Shown here: positions 16,215-25,858 of the stretch, in pieces
How the letters are laid out: each line of letters starts with the position of its first letter
Position numbering within the stretch: the stretch's first letter is position 1
Origin: Bradyrhizobium sp. 195
Lineage (GTDB): Bacteria > Pseudomonadota > Alphaproteobacteria > Rhizobiales > Xanthobacteraceae
Direction: 5' to 3'
DNA: 64,000 bases
Assembly (NCBI RefSeq): GCF_023101665.1
Contig: NZ_CP082163.1
Span: 124,001-188,000, forward strand
Translations under genes and position numbers: made by a program
The notes under the pieces: generated by a model
What the model was told of the DNA's origin: nothing
The model's database searches: none
The model's input: the letters and a program-made list of their open reading frames with translations, nothing else

Positions 16215-17831
16215 ATGCTCGATCTTTGGTACAAGAATGCCGTGATTTACAGCCTCAACGTCGCCACCTACAAGGATGGCAACGGAGACGGCATCGGTGA
16301 TTTCAAGGGCCTGGCTGGGCAGCTCGATCATATTGCTCAGCTTGGCGTAAACTGTCTGTGGTTACTCCCTTTCTATCCGAGTCCCGGGCTGGACCACGGC
16401 TATGATGTGACCGACTACTACAACGTCGCTCCAGCCCTCGGCACCCTGGGCGACTTCGTCGAATTCAGTCACCAGGCGAGGCTTCGGGGATTGCGGCTGA
16501 TCATCGATCTCCCGATCAACCATACATCAGAGCGACACCCCTGGTTTCAGCAGGCGCGCGCCGATCCGTCATCGCCGTTTCGCGAATACTACGTTTGGTC
16601 TGACACCGAGCCAGAAAACAGCACGGATGGCGTTGTTTTTCCTGGCTTTCAGTTGAGCGTGTGGAACTACGATCTCTGTGCGCAGGCATGGTATTATCAC
16701 CGGTTTTACCAGCATCAGCCTGATCTAAACATTGGCTGCGCTGCGGTTCGCGAAGAGATCTTCAAGATTTGTGGTTTTTGGCTCGAACTGGGCGTGTCAG
16801 GATTCCGCATCGATGCTGCCCCGTTCGTGGTTGAGGAAGTTCGGCCGGATCGTCCGGCGACTCGCCGGTACGAATTTTTTGGAGAGCTTCGCGATTTCCT
16901 GTCCTGGCGCAAAGGTGACGCCGTCTTGCTGGCCGAAGCCAACGTTCTTCCGGCAGAGCTTGAGCACTATTTCGGCGACGGATCGCGCATCCATCTTCTG
17001 TTCGCGTTCTTGTTGAACCAACACCTGTTTCTTGCACTTGCGCGCGAAAGCGCCGAACCGTTGCAGCGCTGTCTGACCGCGCTGCCTCGGTTGCCGCAAT
17101 TCGCGCAATGGGCCCAGTTCCTTCGCAACCATGATGAGTTGGACCTTGGACGTCTGTCGTCCGAAGAGCGCGAAGAAGTCTACGCTGCGTTCGCTCCCAC
17201 TCGCAAAATGCAGCTCTACGGACGCGGAATTCGCCGCCGGCTTGCAGGCATGCTCGAAAATGACCGCCGCCGCATTGAGCTCGCATTCAGCCTGCTCTTT
17301 AGCCTTCCTGGCACACCGGTTATCTACTACGGGGACGAGCTGGGGATGGGTGACGATCTCGCGCTTCCCGAGCGATGGCCCGTGCGTACTTGCATGCAAT
17401 GGAGCGACGAGGAGAACGGCGGATTCTCCTCGCAACCCACGCGGTTGCTGCATCACATGATCCGCGACGGCGAATATGGTCCATCCAAGGTCAATGCCAT
17501 CGCTCAGCAACGTGATCCGGATTCGCTATTCAACTGGATGCGTCGGCTGGTTGAGATGCGCCAGTCTTGTGCAGAGATCGGTTGGGGCGAGTGGACCCTT
17601 CCCCAAAGCGATTGCCCCTCGGTTCTGATCCAGCATTTTGTCTGGGAGGGCCGGGCGGTGCTTATCCTGCACAATTTATCGCAGGACGAATGCAGCACAC
17701 ATGTCACAGATCTTCCAAAAGGACGAAAGCTGACCGATGTATTTGGCAACCGAATTTATCCATCGAAGCCTGGCACGGATGCCGCAATTGAACTTGATGG
17801 CTACGGCTATCGCTGGTTTCGGGTCGATTAG
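16215..17831 (+). CDS. GH13 alpha-amylase family enzyme, trehalose synthase-like
   Basis: The 538-residue product is a GH13 alpha-glucan enzyme. It opens with LWYKNAVIYSLNVATYKDGN and GDFKGLAGQLDHI, as in trehalose synthase (TreS), which interconverts maltose and trehalose. The catalytic triad is complete: nucleophile Asp200 (GFRIDAAPF), acid/base Glu241 (LLAEANVL) and transition-state Asp307 (LRNHDELDL). The start at 16215 fits the family; the longer frame to 16125 adds unrelated residues. It is followed by a GT4 gene, suggesting an alpha-glucan or trehalose module. Hydrolase or sucrose-phosphorylase-like specificity cannot be excluded from motifs alone. GC content is lower than in nearby genes. 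Confidence 0.85.
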   Translation: MLDLWYKNAVIYSLNVATYKDGNGDGIGDFKGLAGQLDHIAQLGVNCLWLLPFYPSPGLDHGYDVTDYYNVAPALGTLGDFVEFSHQARLRGLRLIIDLPINHTSERHPWFQQARADPSSPFREYYVWSDTEPENSTDGVVFPGFQLSVWNYDLCAQAWYYHRFYQHQPDLNIGCAAVREEIFKICGFWLELGVSGFRIDAAPFVVEEVRPDRPATRRYEFFGELRDFLSWRKGDAVLLAEANVLPAELEHYFGDGSRIHLLFAFLLNQHLFLALARESAEPLQRCLTALPRLPQFAQWAQFLRNHDELDLGRLSSEEREEVYAAFAPTRKMQLYGRGIRRRLAGMLENDRRRIELAFSLLFSLPGTPVIYYGDELGMGDDLALPERWPVRTCMQWSDEENGGFSSQPTRLLHHMIRDGEYGPSKVNAIAQQRDPDSLFNWMRRLVEMRQSCAEIGWGEWTLPQSDCPSVLIQHFVWEGRAVLILHNLSQDECSTHVTDLPKGRKLTDVFGNRIYPSKPGTDAAIELDGYGYRWFRVD

Positions 17832-17958
17832 ATCGGTTCGGAGGCATGGTCGAGGAACACGATAGTCTATCGCCTAAGCAGCGGCTGTGCGTCGCCGCGC
17901 TTGGCTCAACCGGAATGAAGAAGAGGCCCGCGGTCTTAGCTTCACTTGGAAGGTCTCC

Positions 17959-18987
17959 ATGAGAATAGCCCAGATTGCGCCCTTGGCTGAGAGCGTTCCG
18001 CCGAAACTTTATGGCGGCACGGAAAGGGTCGTCGCCTGGCTCGTCGATGCACTCGTCGACCTTGGGCATGAGGTCACGCTCTTTGCGAGCGGCGACTCGA
18101 AGACAAGCGCTACGCTTCATCCGGTTTGGCCACGTGCGCTTCGCCTTGGGCGACCGCGGACAGACCCGAATGCGGCCATGGCTGTTCTGTTGGAGGCAGT
18201 ATCGCGTAGGGCTCATGAATTCGAGGTCATTCACGCCCACATCGACTGGCTGCACCTGCCATTGCTCAGCCGGTTGGGCATTCCCTTCGTGACGACGATG
18301 CATGGTCGATTGGATCTTCCAGGTTTGCCGGCTCTGATTGACGAATTTCCGGGGGCCTGTCTTGTCTCAATCTCCGATGATCAACGCATTCCGCTCGCGA
18401 ACGCGAACTGGTGCGGAACGGTATATCACGGCTTGCCCATCGAGCAGTTTCGCGCCTCGTTTACCTCCGGGTCGTACTTGGCCTTTCTGGGCCGGCTGAG
18501 CCCCGACAAAGGCCCCGAAGACGCCATTCGCATTGCGCGCGCAGCAGGAATCCCGCTGCGCATCGCGGCCAAAATCCCGCGGGCCGAGACAGGCTATTTC
18601 AAGGAGCGCATTGAACCTCACGTCGACGGCGAGCAAGTCCAGGTCGTCGGGGAAGTGAATGATGAGACGAAACAGCCGTTCCTCGCGGATGCAGCGGCGT
18701 TGCTATTCCCGATCCGGTGGCCCGAACCTTTCGGACTGGTGATGATCGAGGCCATGGCCTGCGGCACGCCGGTCATTGCCTATCGGTCCGGATCGGTGCC
18801 GGAGGTGATTGATGAAGGCGTGACCGGCTTCATCGTCGAAAATGAAGGCGAAGCCGCTGCAGCCGTGGCACAACTCGCAAGCTTGGATCGGCGGCGCATC
18901 CGCGCAAAATTCGAGGAGCGCTTCACCGCGCGGCGGATGGCAGAGGATTACGTCCGACATTACCAACAGATGTTGGGCGCACACTAG
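17959..18987 (+). CDS. Glycosyltransferase family 4
   Basis: The 342-residue product has a GT-B fold. The N-terminal half starts MRIAQIAPLAESVPPKLYGG with the TERVVAWLVDALVDLGHEVT segment typical of GT4 enzymes. The C-terminal half has the donor-binding motif (EPFGLVMIEAMACGTPVIAY) with its EX7E pattern. GGAAGG lies before the ATG. The donor and acceptor are unknown. It is 127 bases downstream of the TreS-like gene in the same direction, so a role in storage or protective glucan chemistry is plausible. Confidence 0.88.
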   Translation: MRIAQIAPLAESVPPKLYGGTERVVAWLVDALVDLGHEVTLFASGDSKTSATLHPVWPRALRLGRPRTDPNAAMAVLLEAVSRRAHEFEVIHAHIDWLHLPLLSRLGIPFVTTMHGRLDLPGLPALIDEFPGACLVSISDDQRIPLANANWCGTVYHGLPIEQFRASFTSGSYLAFLGRLSPDKGPEDAIRIARAAGIPLRIAAKIPRAETGYFKERIEPHVDGEQVQVVGEVNDETKQPFLADAAALLFPIRWPEPFGLVMIEAMACGTPVIAYRSGSVPEVIDEGVTGFIVENEGEAAAAVAQLASLDRRRIRAKFEERFTARRMAEDYVRHYQQMLGAH

Positions 18988-19424
18988 CGTCCTCTGTGTG
19001 AGGTCCGCCGATCGCTGCATCCGGCGCTTGGATCGCGTCCTCCTGTTGGCCGAGCCATAGACCTGGATTACGCCGACCTCGGTTGCTGTCTGCCGGCCGA
19101 CTTCTTCGCCGCCGACTCTCTCCTCGGTCTCCTGCCCGCGGTCGGCACGAAAGGAGTTGGGGGTCCAAATTGGACCGCGCTCGCCCCTGGTCTTGGTTCA
19201 AGCTTCAGCGCTTGCTCCCACGACGTCGATTGCCGACGCGTTGGCAGTCAATACAGCAAAGCCCCAGATAGGGGCTAGACCCTTTGAATACGGCTGGATA
19301 CGAGGTTCAGCCTCGATGGCTTTCGTGGTGGGTACGTTGTCCGTCGGGCAACTGATGAGTTTGCTTGTGGGCAACAGGCGACACCGACGATGAGGGAGGG
19401 CCATCAAGCGAGCCGGGACGCAGG
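18988..19424 (+). other. Intergenic region, no gene recognised
   Basis: Frames on both strands are short and unrecognised. The plus-strand frame around 19157-19393 (SIADALAVNTAKPQIGARPF) has a somewhat protein-like stretch but no family and no ribosome-binding site. Confidence 0.3.
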
Positions 19425-19658
19425 TCACCAGCTTTCAGCCTCGTCAATGAGGGCACAGACTCTCAGGAGAATGCCGGCGTTATTTCTAACCACAATCGCG
19501 ATGCTGCCCGGACGAGCAGCAAGGGTAAAATCGCGCACGGCTTCGCCCAAGGCAACCATGGCCATCCTGCGGGCTACATCGGCAGTCTGCAGTTCCTGGC
19601 CCACCTCGTCGATAGTGACGCGTTCCGCTTCATGATAGTCGAAATGAAAGCGCGGCAT
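19425..19658 (-). CDS. DUF6894 family protein
   Basis: The 77-residue product begins MPRFHFDYHEAERVTIDEVG, the usual DUF6894 opening (aromatic-His-Phe-Asp near the start, then DEVG/DEEG), and continues with the AxxMAMVALGEAV helix and a beta hairpin (SIAIVVRNNAG). It is one of five such proteins in this window. It lies 60 bases downstream of a Crp/Fnr-type gene on the same strand. Function is unknown. Confidence 0.75.
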   Translation of the reverse strand: MPRFHFDYHEAERVTIDEVGQELQTADVARRMAMVALGEAVRDFTLAARPGSIAIVVRNNAGILLRVCALIDEAESW

Positions 19659-19718
19659 GCCCGGCCTAAATCAGTCGCCGCCCGGACGTTCCTAAACTCC
19701 AAGCCGACTCGTTCATCT

Positions 19719-20447
19719 TCATCCTCCGCTTGGGTCCAGCTCGTGAAGATATTCAGAACTGAACTCGGCCACAGCTTTTAATTCCTCTGGGCGGAGCAGC
19801 GTCACATTGTGGCTTTCCCATTCAATGAGTGCCAAGTTCCTGAGTTCCTGGATGGTCCTGTTCACGTGAACTACTGAAAGCCCACATGCGTCGGCAACGT
19901 CTTGCTGCGTGAGAGGAAGTCGGAAGTTGCCGTTGTCCGCCAGCCCGACGAAACTCATGCGGGCGGCAAGCTCGCAAAGCAGATGCGCAACCCTCCCCAG
20001 GGCCTGGCGCGATCCGAGATTTTCAACCCATTCGCGGTAGATGGCAGCGTGTATCAGCGTCTCGCGCCAAAAAGCATGCGTAAGTCCCGGAGACTCGTTC
20101 ATCATCTCTCTAAGAGATGAATGGGGCACAGCGGCTATCATTGACTTGCCCACGCTGCAAAGATCAGAATCCGCGATCGGCAAATGCAGGGTAGGCAAGT
20201 CGGGCATGTCCCCCGCCAGGTAGAACGAGGAAATCTGGTTGCGTGCATTCACCACTCTCTGCCGAGATAGAAAGCCGTTAATCACAACGATGCAGCTACC
20301 GGGCTTGTCTCCCTCGCGTACCACATATTCGCCATCTGCCACGGACTTCACCTTGTACGGCATGCGCGTGAGCCTGAGCTGATCTTGTTCAGATAGACTG
20401 CCGACCGCCTGCAGGCGAGCTATTAGCTTGTGATGTGGCATAATCAC
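19719..20447 (-). CDS. Crp/Fnr-family regulator lacking the cAMP-binding signature
   Basis: The 242-residue product has an N-terminal cyclic-nucleotide-like beta-roll (VADGEYVVREGDKPGSCIVV) and a C-terminal winged helix with the recognition region LTQQDVADACGLSVVHVNRT. The phosphate-binding cassette of true CRP (FGExxL...RxA) is replaced by AGDMPDLPTLHLP, and there is no Fnr-type N-terminal Cys cluster, so it probably binds neither cAMP nor an iron-sulfur cluster. Three paralogs with the same PGDxPDLxxL feature lie at 32573, 37655 (a variant) and 42998. A DUF6894 gene follows. Confidence 0.85.
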   Translation of the reverse strand: MIMPHHKLIARLQAVGSLSEQDQLRLTRMPYKVKSVADGEYVVREGDKPGSCIVVINGFLSRQRVVNARNQISSFYLAGDMPDLPTLHLPIADSDLCSVGKSMIAAVPHSSLREMMNESPGLTHAFWRETLIHAAIYREWVENLGSRQALGRVAHLLCELAARMSFVGLADNGNFRLPLTQQDVADACGLSVVHVNRTIQELRNLALIEWESHNVTLLRPEELKAVAEFSSEYLHELDPSGG

Positions 20448-20812
20448 TCCGTGACAAATAGGTCCAAGCCCTAGGTTGCAGGTTAGCCTAAGGGGACCTT
20501 CCGTTCAGTATTATATTGTAGGTTAGCTCTTGGGTCAGCTTGGCGTTCAACTGGCTACGCTTAATTCTTAGTCCCCCATTGAGAGCCCCTCGCCCCGAGG
20601 CTCGTTAGCGGCCTGTCAAATACCAACCCGTCCGAGCCCTTTAGAGTCTCGTACGGAGACATTCCACGCACCACGCCAGCGGCTCATCCAAAGAACGAAT
20701 CGTTGCGCGGCCGCCGTCGATTTGTAGAGGGTCTACGATGCTCTCTGAGGGCGCCCCGGCGCGAGTTCGCCTGCCAGCCGGCACCAACTGATTTTCGCTC
20801 GTCCCAGATTAC
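20448..20812 (+). other. Intergenic region, no gene recognised
   Basis: This AT-richer stretch (around 20460-20560) upstream of the leftward Crp/Fnr gene presumably holds its promoter. No consensus site was identified. Confidence 0.35.
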
Positions 20813-21043
20813 CTAACCGCATCCGGGGCACCGGAACATAGCCATGGTTTGCCCGGTGCGGGAGTTGAGGAGTTCTGTGGCGACGACACGCGTACCCGCG
20901 TGGCACCGTCCGCAGGTGGGCAACGACGCGGCGGTGCGACCGAAGAATTCGGGGGCCACTGAAGAGTAGGCTCGAACCTTATCGGTCGCGCAATCCAGGT
21001 CCTGAAAGCGTTCCGAACGTGGCCCTCTGAACGAGAACGCCAC
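20813..21043 (-). CDS. Possible small zinc-ribbon protein
   Basis: The last ~35 residues (PTCGRCHAGTRVVATELLNS, then RTGQTMAMFRCPGCG) form a plausible two-CxxC zinc ribbon like several small Bradyrhizobium proteins. The first ~40 residues are not convincing, so the true start is probably internal or the gene is a remnant. The region to 21400 shows nothing else. Confidence 0.35.
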   Translation of the reverse strand: MAFSFRGPRSERFQDLDCATDKVRAYSSVAPEFFGRTAASLPTCGRCHAGTRVVATELLNSRTGQTMAMFRCPGCG

Positions 21044-21400
21044 CGAGCCAAATAATGCTCAGCGGCGCTTCGCTAGAACTGGAAATTGCAATCCTCCATT
21101 AGAGATTGGTCCCGGCCACCGGAGTTTAGGTCCCGCGCTTTCTGATTTCGTCCGCGATCTTTTTGATCAACCCATGCCGTCGAGTGCGGCGCGCTTGTAG
21201 CGCCCAACGATTGTCAACCCGCTCTCTGAAAAAAGTCGATCTTCCATTCATGGGAGGCGGGAGCATTGCGGCTCTCAATCACCGATAGATGCTACGGACC
21301 GGGCGCGGTGATGGCAGATGTTAGCGCGACGCCGGCGCATTGTCTGTACTTTTGATGAAGTTCAAGCGCCGGCTCGCGTTGGTTTCACAGAGGAGTCAAC

Positions 21401-22280
21401 ATGATGCAGCGAGCCCTACGTCCGTCGGCCCCGGTTCCTCGCGGGTTTGACGTGGAGAGCACCATCTGTGACGGCGCCACGACCGTGATCACCGTCCGTT
21501 CCATGAGCGGGACGAGTCTCCGTCCTGGAAGCGGAGCCAGTTCTGGGCGGATCCATAGCCGATATCAGCGACGCCTGACCGATCTGCCGCTGGCAGGCGG
21601 CGGGTTGGCCTGGTAGTCATGGCGCGCCGCTTCCGCTGCGTTACTGTTATGTGCGGTCGACGTATTTTCACCGAGCGTTTCGATGACGGCGCTCTGGCGT
21701 CGTGGGCGCGGCGAACGGCCCGGCTTGATCTGGTCGTCCATCACCTTGGGCTTGCCTTGGTGGCCGCCCGGCCGCGAGTTTTACTCGACTTATGCTGCCC
21801 GTGAGCAACGATACGTTACCTCGGATGGTTCGAAGGCGCGGGTGTCCGCCTTTTGCTGCGCCGAACGTGATTGGTATCGACGACTGGGCCTGGCGGCGCA
21901 ATCAGCGGTACGGAACAATCCTCTGCGACCTCGAGCGGCTACGACCAATCACTCTTACCCGACAGAGAACCAGCCACTGCGCAAGCCTGGCTCGCGGGGC
22001 AACCACAGATCGCTGTGGTCGCGCGCGACCCGGTGGCGGCTACGCCCTTGCTGCGACCAAGGCACTCCCGCAGGTCACCCAGGTCGCCGACCATCGGCAC
22101 CTCATGGAGAACAGCCAGGCCTTCCTCGATGCGGTTCGCAAATCTATGCGCCAGGTCCGCGTCGCGGTCGGCTCCGCGACCATAAATCCCAACTTGCTGA
22201 GCGCCGCCGAGCGCATCCAGTATGAAGGCTATCTTCGGCGTGAGGACACCAACGCGGCCATCCGCAAGCAGGCCGACTAA
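21401..22280 (+). mobile_element. ISL3-family transposase remnant (multiple frameshifts)
   Basis: The N-terminus MMQRALRPSAPVPRGFDVES with a degraded zinc-binding region is typical of ISL3 transposases. A one-base loss near 21590 shifts the frame, which resumes as MARRFRCVTVMCGRRIFTER. It shifts again before PNVIGIDDWAWRRNQRYGTI, the first catalytic Asp region, and a further segment (about 21950-22030) is out of frame before LMENSQAFLDAVRKSMRQVR. The frame ends at AAIRKQAD, about half the length of an intact enzyme. Terminal inverted repeats were not identified. The remnant abuts a PolX fragment. Confidence 0.8.
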
Positions 22281-22740
22281 GGAGTTCGGCAAGGACTTCC
22301 GGATCCTGAAGCGCATCGAGTCGGACATCCTGGCCGATGTACCCCGAAGAGGTGCTCGATCGGTTCGACTTCGTCATGGCCAACATCCACGGCCGCTTCA
22401 AGCCTGACTGGATGGCGCACCAGGGTCGACCGGGCTACGACATCGACGTGGAGAAAGTGCTGCGCGCCTGCACCAGGCACGGCGTGGCGGTGGAGATAAA
22501 GGCCCACCCGTGGCGGCTCGACCTGGACTGGCGCTGGCACCAGACCGCACTGGATTTCGGAGGCATGATGAGCATCATTCCGGACGCCCATTCGATCCGC
22601 GAGCTCGACCACATGCACTGGGCGTCGAGATGGCCCGAAAGGAAGGCGTTCCGGCCGACCGTGTCCTGAACGCGATGTCGCTGCCGCAAATTCAGCAGCA
22701 TCTCAGGCGCCGCCGCCGGGCGTTAGCGCGGGCCGACTGA
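22281..22740 (+). pseudogene. C-terminal PHP-domain fragment of a PolX-type DNA polymerase
   Basis: Three frames together spell the end of a family X DNA polymerase PHP domain: EFGKDFRILKRIESDILADV, then YPEEVLDRFDFVMANIHGRF, then RPGYDIDVEKVLRACTRHGV and LDFGGMMSIIPDAHSIRELD, then GVEMARKEGVPADRVLNAMS. About 30 residues expected between IHGRF and RPGYD are missing, and the polymerase and helix-hairpin-helix domains are absent. The fragment starts where the transposase remnant ends, so an insertion or rearrangement probably destroyed the gene. Confidence 0.75.
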
Positions 22741-23395
22741 CATTCGCTCCGAAGAGAGGACGACGATGATTAGAACTGTTGCTCGAAGCTCAGTGGTTGC
22801 GGCGCTTCCAATTGCCGCTACCGCTCTAGCCAGTCCGGAGGCCGAAGGGGGGCGAACCAGAGCCTGCTTCCACAGGTGAGCAGCGCCTTGCTGCCGGCGC
22901 GCCCCCATAGTCAAATCCGAGGCCGTCAGTTCGTCCCTGTAGACGCCCAACGTGCCTGAAAGATTGCCTCAGAGGCTGGGTAGGGCTGAAGCGCTTGGCC
23001 TTCCACCGGCAGGTGCTCGACGGCCTTAAACTATTCCGCCGGATCCAACAGCACGTCATGCGGCTGTCGGCGGACCGACAAGAGCGCCGGTGGTCAATGT
23101 CGCACTGAAACGATGGAAGAGACTTGCTCGGGCCCGAGCCTCGGCTCGCGCGATCATTCCGGCCAATCCCAAGTGGACCGTCCAGCTCACGGCAGCCTGA
23201 CGACAAGACGGCAACGGCGAAATTCGACTGAACACCACACAGCCCCGCTGATGTTTCCCGCGCCCCGGAGACCGGCCTTCTTAATAGGCCGGCCCTAAAG
23301 GCACGAAATCTGCAAAAGGTTGGGCCGACGATCCGGATCCATCGCGCAATGCCCTTGCCATAGGAACCGAGCAACCTGCAACCGATTGAAACTGG
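22741..23395 (+). other. Intergenic region with a relaxed GGAAC element before the SIR2-like gene
   Basis: No gene was recognised on either strand over about 650 bases. GGAAC at 23363-23367, 15 bases, CGATTG at 23383-23388 lies directly before the SIR2-like start. Its placement is so close to the ATG (8 bases) that the transcript would be leaderless or a later start would be used. Confidence 0.35.
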
Positions 23396-24253
23396 ATGAA
23401 CAGTTCGGTTGGAAAGAAACAAGTATCATCGTCCAAGAATATCTTGGCTGGTGCGATCAAGCGACGCCAGGCGATCCTGTTCGTTGGCGCAGGGGTTTCG
23501 ATGGCTGTTGGGCTGCCGTCGTGGCAGACCCTGATAGACCATCTGTTAAAGGAGCTCGAACTCGATTCCGCGGTGATAGACGGAATGAGCGACGGCTATC
23601 AAATGCTCGCCGAATTCTATCGGCTGAAGCAGGGTGGAATGGGCCCGTTACGAGGCTGGCTTGATCGAAACTGGAAGGTCGCGACAGACAAAGTCTCGCA
23701 CTCGGAGCTGCACAAACTCATTGTCGAACTCGACTTCCCGGCTATTTATACCACTAACTATGATCGAAACCTCGAGACAGCGTTCGAAGTCCACCATAAG
23801 CCTTATGCGAAGATTGCGAACGCCAAGCATATCGCAGACGCTGCCCAAGGCATTACGCATATAATTAAGTACCACGGTGATTTCGATGACGATGCATCAC
23901 TGGTTCTTACCGAGACCGATTTTCTGGATCGACTATCCTTCGATTCACCGCTAGATATCAAATTCCGCGCGGATGCTCTCGGTCGCACCATTCTCTTCAT
24001 TGGCTACAGCATGTCCGATCCCAATATCCGCCTGCTATTACATAGCATTTGGCAGACCTGGGAAAAATCAGGTCATAAGGACGATCGCCCGCCCTCGTTT
24101 GTGTTCATGCCAGCGTCTAACCCCGTGCAAGAGGCGATACTGGCACACTGGGGGATTACGCTTTTAACCCCCGAGAGCGGAAGCTGCCGGAGTGACTCAT
24201 TGACGGATTTCCTTGCCGATATCCGTGCGAGAATTCGTGACACTGATGATTAA
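23396..24253 (+). CDS. SIR2-like domain protein, candidate standalone NADase/defence gene
   Basis: The 285-residue product is a single SIR2-like (SIR2_2 type) domain. The NAD-binding motif is ILFVGAGVSMAVGLPSW at residues 27-43; IYTTNYDRNLE provides the TxNxD motif; the likely catalytic histidine is in IIKYHGDFDD, and LFIGYSMSDPNIRLLLHSI is a typical closing segment. Such domains are the NAD-depleting effectors of several phage defence systems, but they also occur alone with unknown roles. There is no partner gene beside it. GC content is visibly lower than the surroundings, and it sits between transposase remnants, which suggests recent transfer. It is the only intact gene of any size in the 20.5-25.4 kb graveyard. 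Confidence 0.85.
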   Translation: MNSSVGKKQVSSSKNILAGAIKRRQAILFVGAGVSMAVGLPSWQTLIDHLLKELELDSAVIDGMSDGYQMLAEFYRLKQGGMGPLRGWLDRNWKVATDKVSHSELHKLIVELDFPAIYTTNYDRNLETAFEVHHKPYAKIANAKHIADAAQGITHIIKYHGDFDDDASLVLTETDFLDRLSFDSPLDIKFRADALGRTILFIGYSMSDPNIRLLLHSIWQTWEKSGHKDDRPPSFVFMPASNPVQEAILAHWGITLLTPESGSCRSDSLTDFLADIRARIRDTDD

Positions 24254-24484
24254 ACGTGGGAGTCCGGGATGCTGCTGCGAGCCTTGCGCTCGGCTACCAT
24301 GATGCGCCAAGCTTCTTCCTTTAATTCGTCGACATCGTAGTCGTCGCCGGTATCCAGGTTTAAGGCGACCCTGCTCGCGAGCCACGACATGCTTCCCGCC
24401 CAGCCAGAACGTGGCGCCAGTCGGCGTATGGGTAAGCTTGTCGCCGTCAAGCACGAACTGCTCCTTCATCACTTTCATAGGCAT
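24250..24484 (-). pseudogene. Small hypothetical gene, frameshifted
   Basis: The N-terminal half (MPMKVMKEQFVLDGDKLTHT, then PTGATFWLGGKHVV) and a C-terminal half in another frame (ASRVALNLDTGDDYDVDELK, then EEAWRIMVAERKARSSIPDS) fit together as one protein of about 77 residues, broken near 24385-24400. It is convergent with the SIR2-like gene; the two stop codons overlap. No family name is known to me. Confidence 0.5.
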
Positions 24485-24643
24485 GATATTGTCCACCTGA
24501 CGAGCGTCCCATACTGACATCGCCGGGATTAGCGACGACCCTTGTTGCTGCCACGACGAGGTTCGTTACCTGCCGCCTGACGGCTCGCCCGTCCCACTTT
24601 GTTGGGGCCTCGCGCGTGCCCACTGCGGTTCCTGCCGCGTTTG

Positions 24644-25403
24644 CTAGGACGCGGACTCATAAAGACGCAGCCATAGCCTGACTGAGGCGAGCTGAACGAA
24701 GGCAAGGTAATTGGCGGCCAGCCTGACGTAGCGCGTCGCCACCCGACGACATTGTTTGATCCTGTTGAAGAACCGCTCGACGTGGTTGCGAGCCCGGTAG
24801 AGATAGGGGCTGAAGCAGATCGGATCGCTGCGGTTGCTTTTCGGCGGGATGCTGGCCCACGCGCCCTTCTTCATGGCAAGCTCCCTGATCAAGTCCGCGT
24901 CATAGCCACGTCGGCCAGCAGCATTGACCCAGATTTCAGACGAGAGAGCAGTTTTCCGGCAAGTAGAACGTCATGGGCCTCACCAAGGCTCAGCGCCAGC
25001 CGTACCGGCAGACCATTGCTATCGATCACCGCATGAATTTTGCTCGTCAAGCCGCCGCGTGACCTCCCCATCGATTGGCGCTGGTTTCGTGTGATGCAGG
25101 CTCCATGCTGATGTACACGGACAATGGAGGTGTCGATCATCTGGACAGGGCATCGTTGGCAGCGGCAAGTGCGTCTATGATGTGGCCCCAGACACCAGCC
25201 TGCCGCCGGCGGACGAAGCGGTTGTAGCTTGTGGTGTATGGGCCAAACGCTGTTGGCAGATCACGCCGGGTGCTCCTGATCGGAGGACCCAGAAGATACC
25301 CATTCAGGACCCGTCTGTCGTTCACCCGAGGAACGCCACGCTGTTTGTTTGGCAGCATCGGCTTGACGGCGGTCCATTCATGGTCGGCGAGTTCGTAGCG
25401 CAT
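24644..25403 (-). mobile_element. IS5-family transposase remnant in three frames
   Basis: Reading leftward, MRYELADHEWTAVKPMLPNK is the usual IS5 start. The frame is lost before MIDTSIVRVHQHGACITRNQ (the catalytic Asp is in MIDTS) and again after LLADVAMTRT, where a few bases of the expected ADRGYDADWIREL are missing. The last frame has YLYRARNHVERFFNRIKQCR, which supplies the catalytic Glu. Two breaks mean no functional enzyme. A partial match between GAGCCCCAGTTCGGGAG near 25412 and TCCCACTTTGTTGGGGCCTC near 24591 may represent decayed terminal repeats, but this is weak. Confidence 0.85.
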
Positions 25404-25858
25404 GATTCGAGCCCCAGTTCGGGAGTTTGAATTATGGCAGTCCGGCCAAACGCAACGCTCCTGGCCCGAGCCTTGTATGGCGCTTACGGACAGGAGCGGA
25501 CATCAACCAGCCCTCAATCTGACAAAGCCGTCGAAAATGACCCTTAGCGGACTACGAGCGAGCGCAGCCAGAAGTCGGCCAAAGCAGACCCCAAAGGCCG
25601 TCCCGCCGATAGCGACCAATGACATACCAGCTTCGAAGGAACTCGATTCGGTGTCACTGTCTTAATCTCTCACTAACGAGAGCAGCTCCATTGGCCCCGT
25701 TCGGGCCGTGCTTCCGAGGCCCGCGGCCACTGCGAAGTTCATAATGGTCTAATTTTGATTTGTATTCAGTCAGGAACAGACGAGAACTTGATCGCGTTTT
25801 AGGATCGGCGAGTGCTCAACCATGCGGGTTAGGACCCGCAGGCGCGAGGGAGGTTGTT
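25404..25858 (+). other. Intergenic region carrying an EcfG promoter
   Basis: No convincing gene lies here. Composition drops to AT-rich around 25741-25770, just before an exact GGAAC-N17-CGTT element. A hydrophobic 40-codon frame on the minus strand (25503-25625) has no ribosome-binding site. Confidence 0.35.
25773..25798 (+). promoter_or_regulatory. EcfG (general stress) promoter
   Basis: GGAAC at 25773-25777, 17 bases, CGTT at 25795-25798: an exact match to the alphaproteobacterial general-stress consensus (GGAAC-N16/17-CGTT). It lies 60 bases before the small helical protein at 25859, with a DUF6894 gene beyond. Confidence 0.7.

Noticed and set aside
24585..25430. Terminal inverted repeats of the IS5 remnant
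   Set aside because: Only a partial match (GAGCCCCAGTTCGGGAG against TCCCACTTTGTTGGGGCCTC); not enough to set element ends.
25503..25625. Hydrophobic 40-codon minus-strand frame
   Set aside because: No ribosome-binding site and no conservation evidence.
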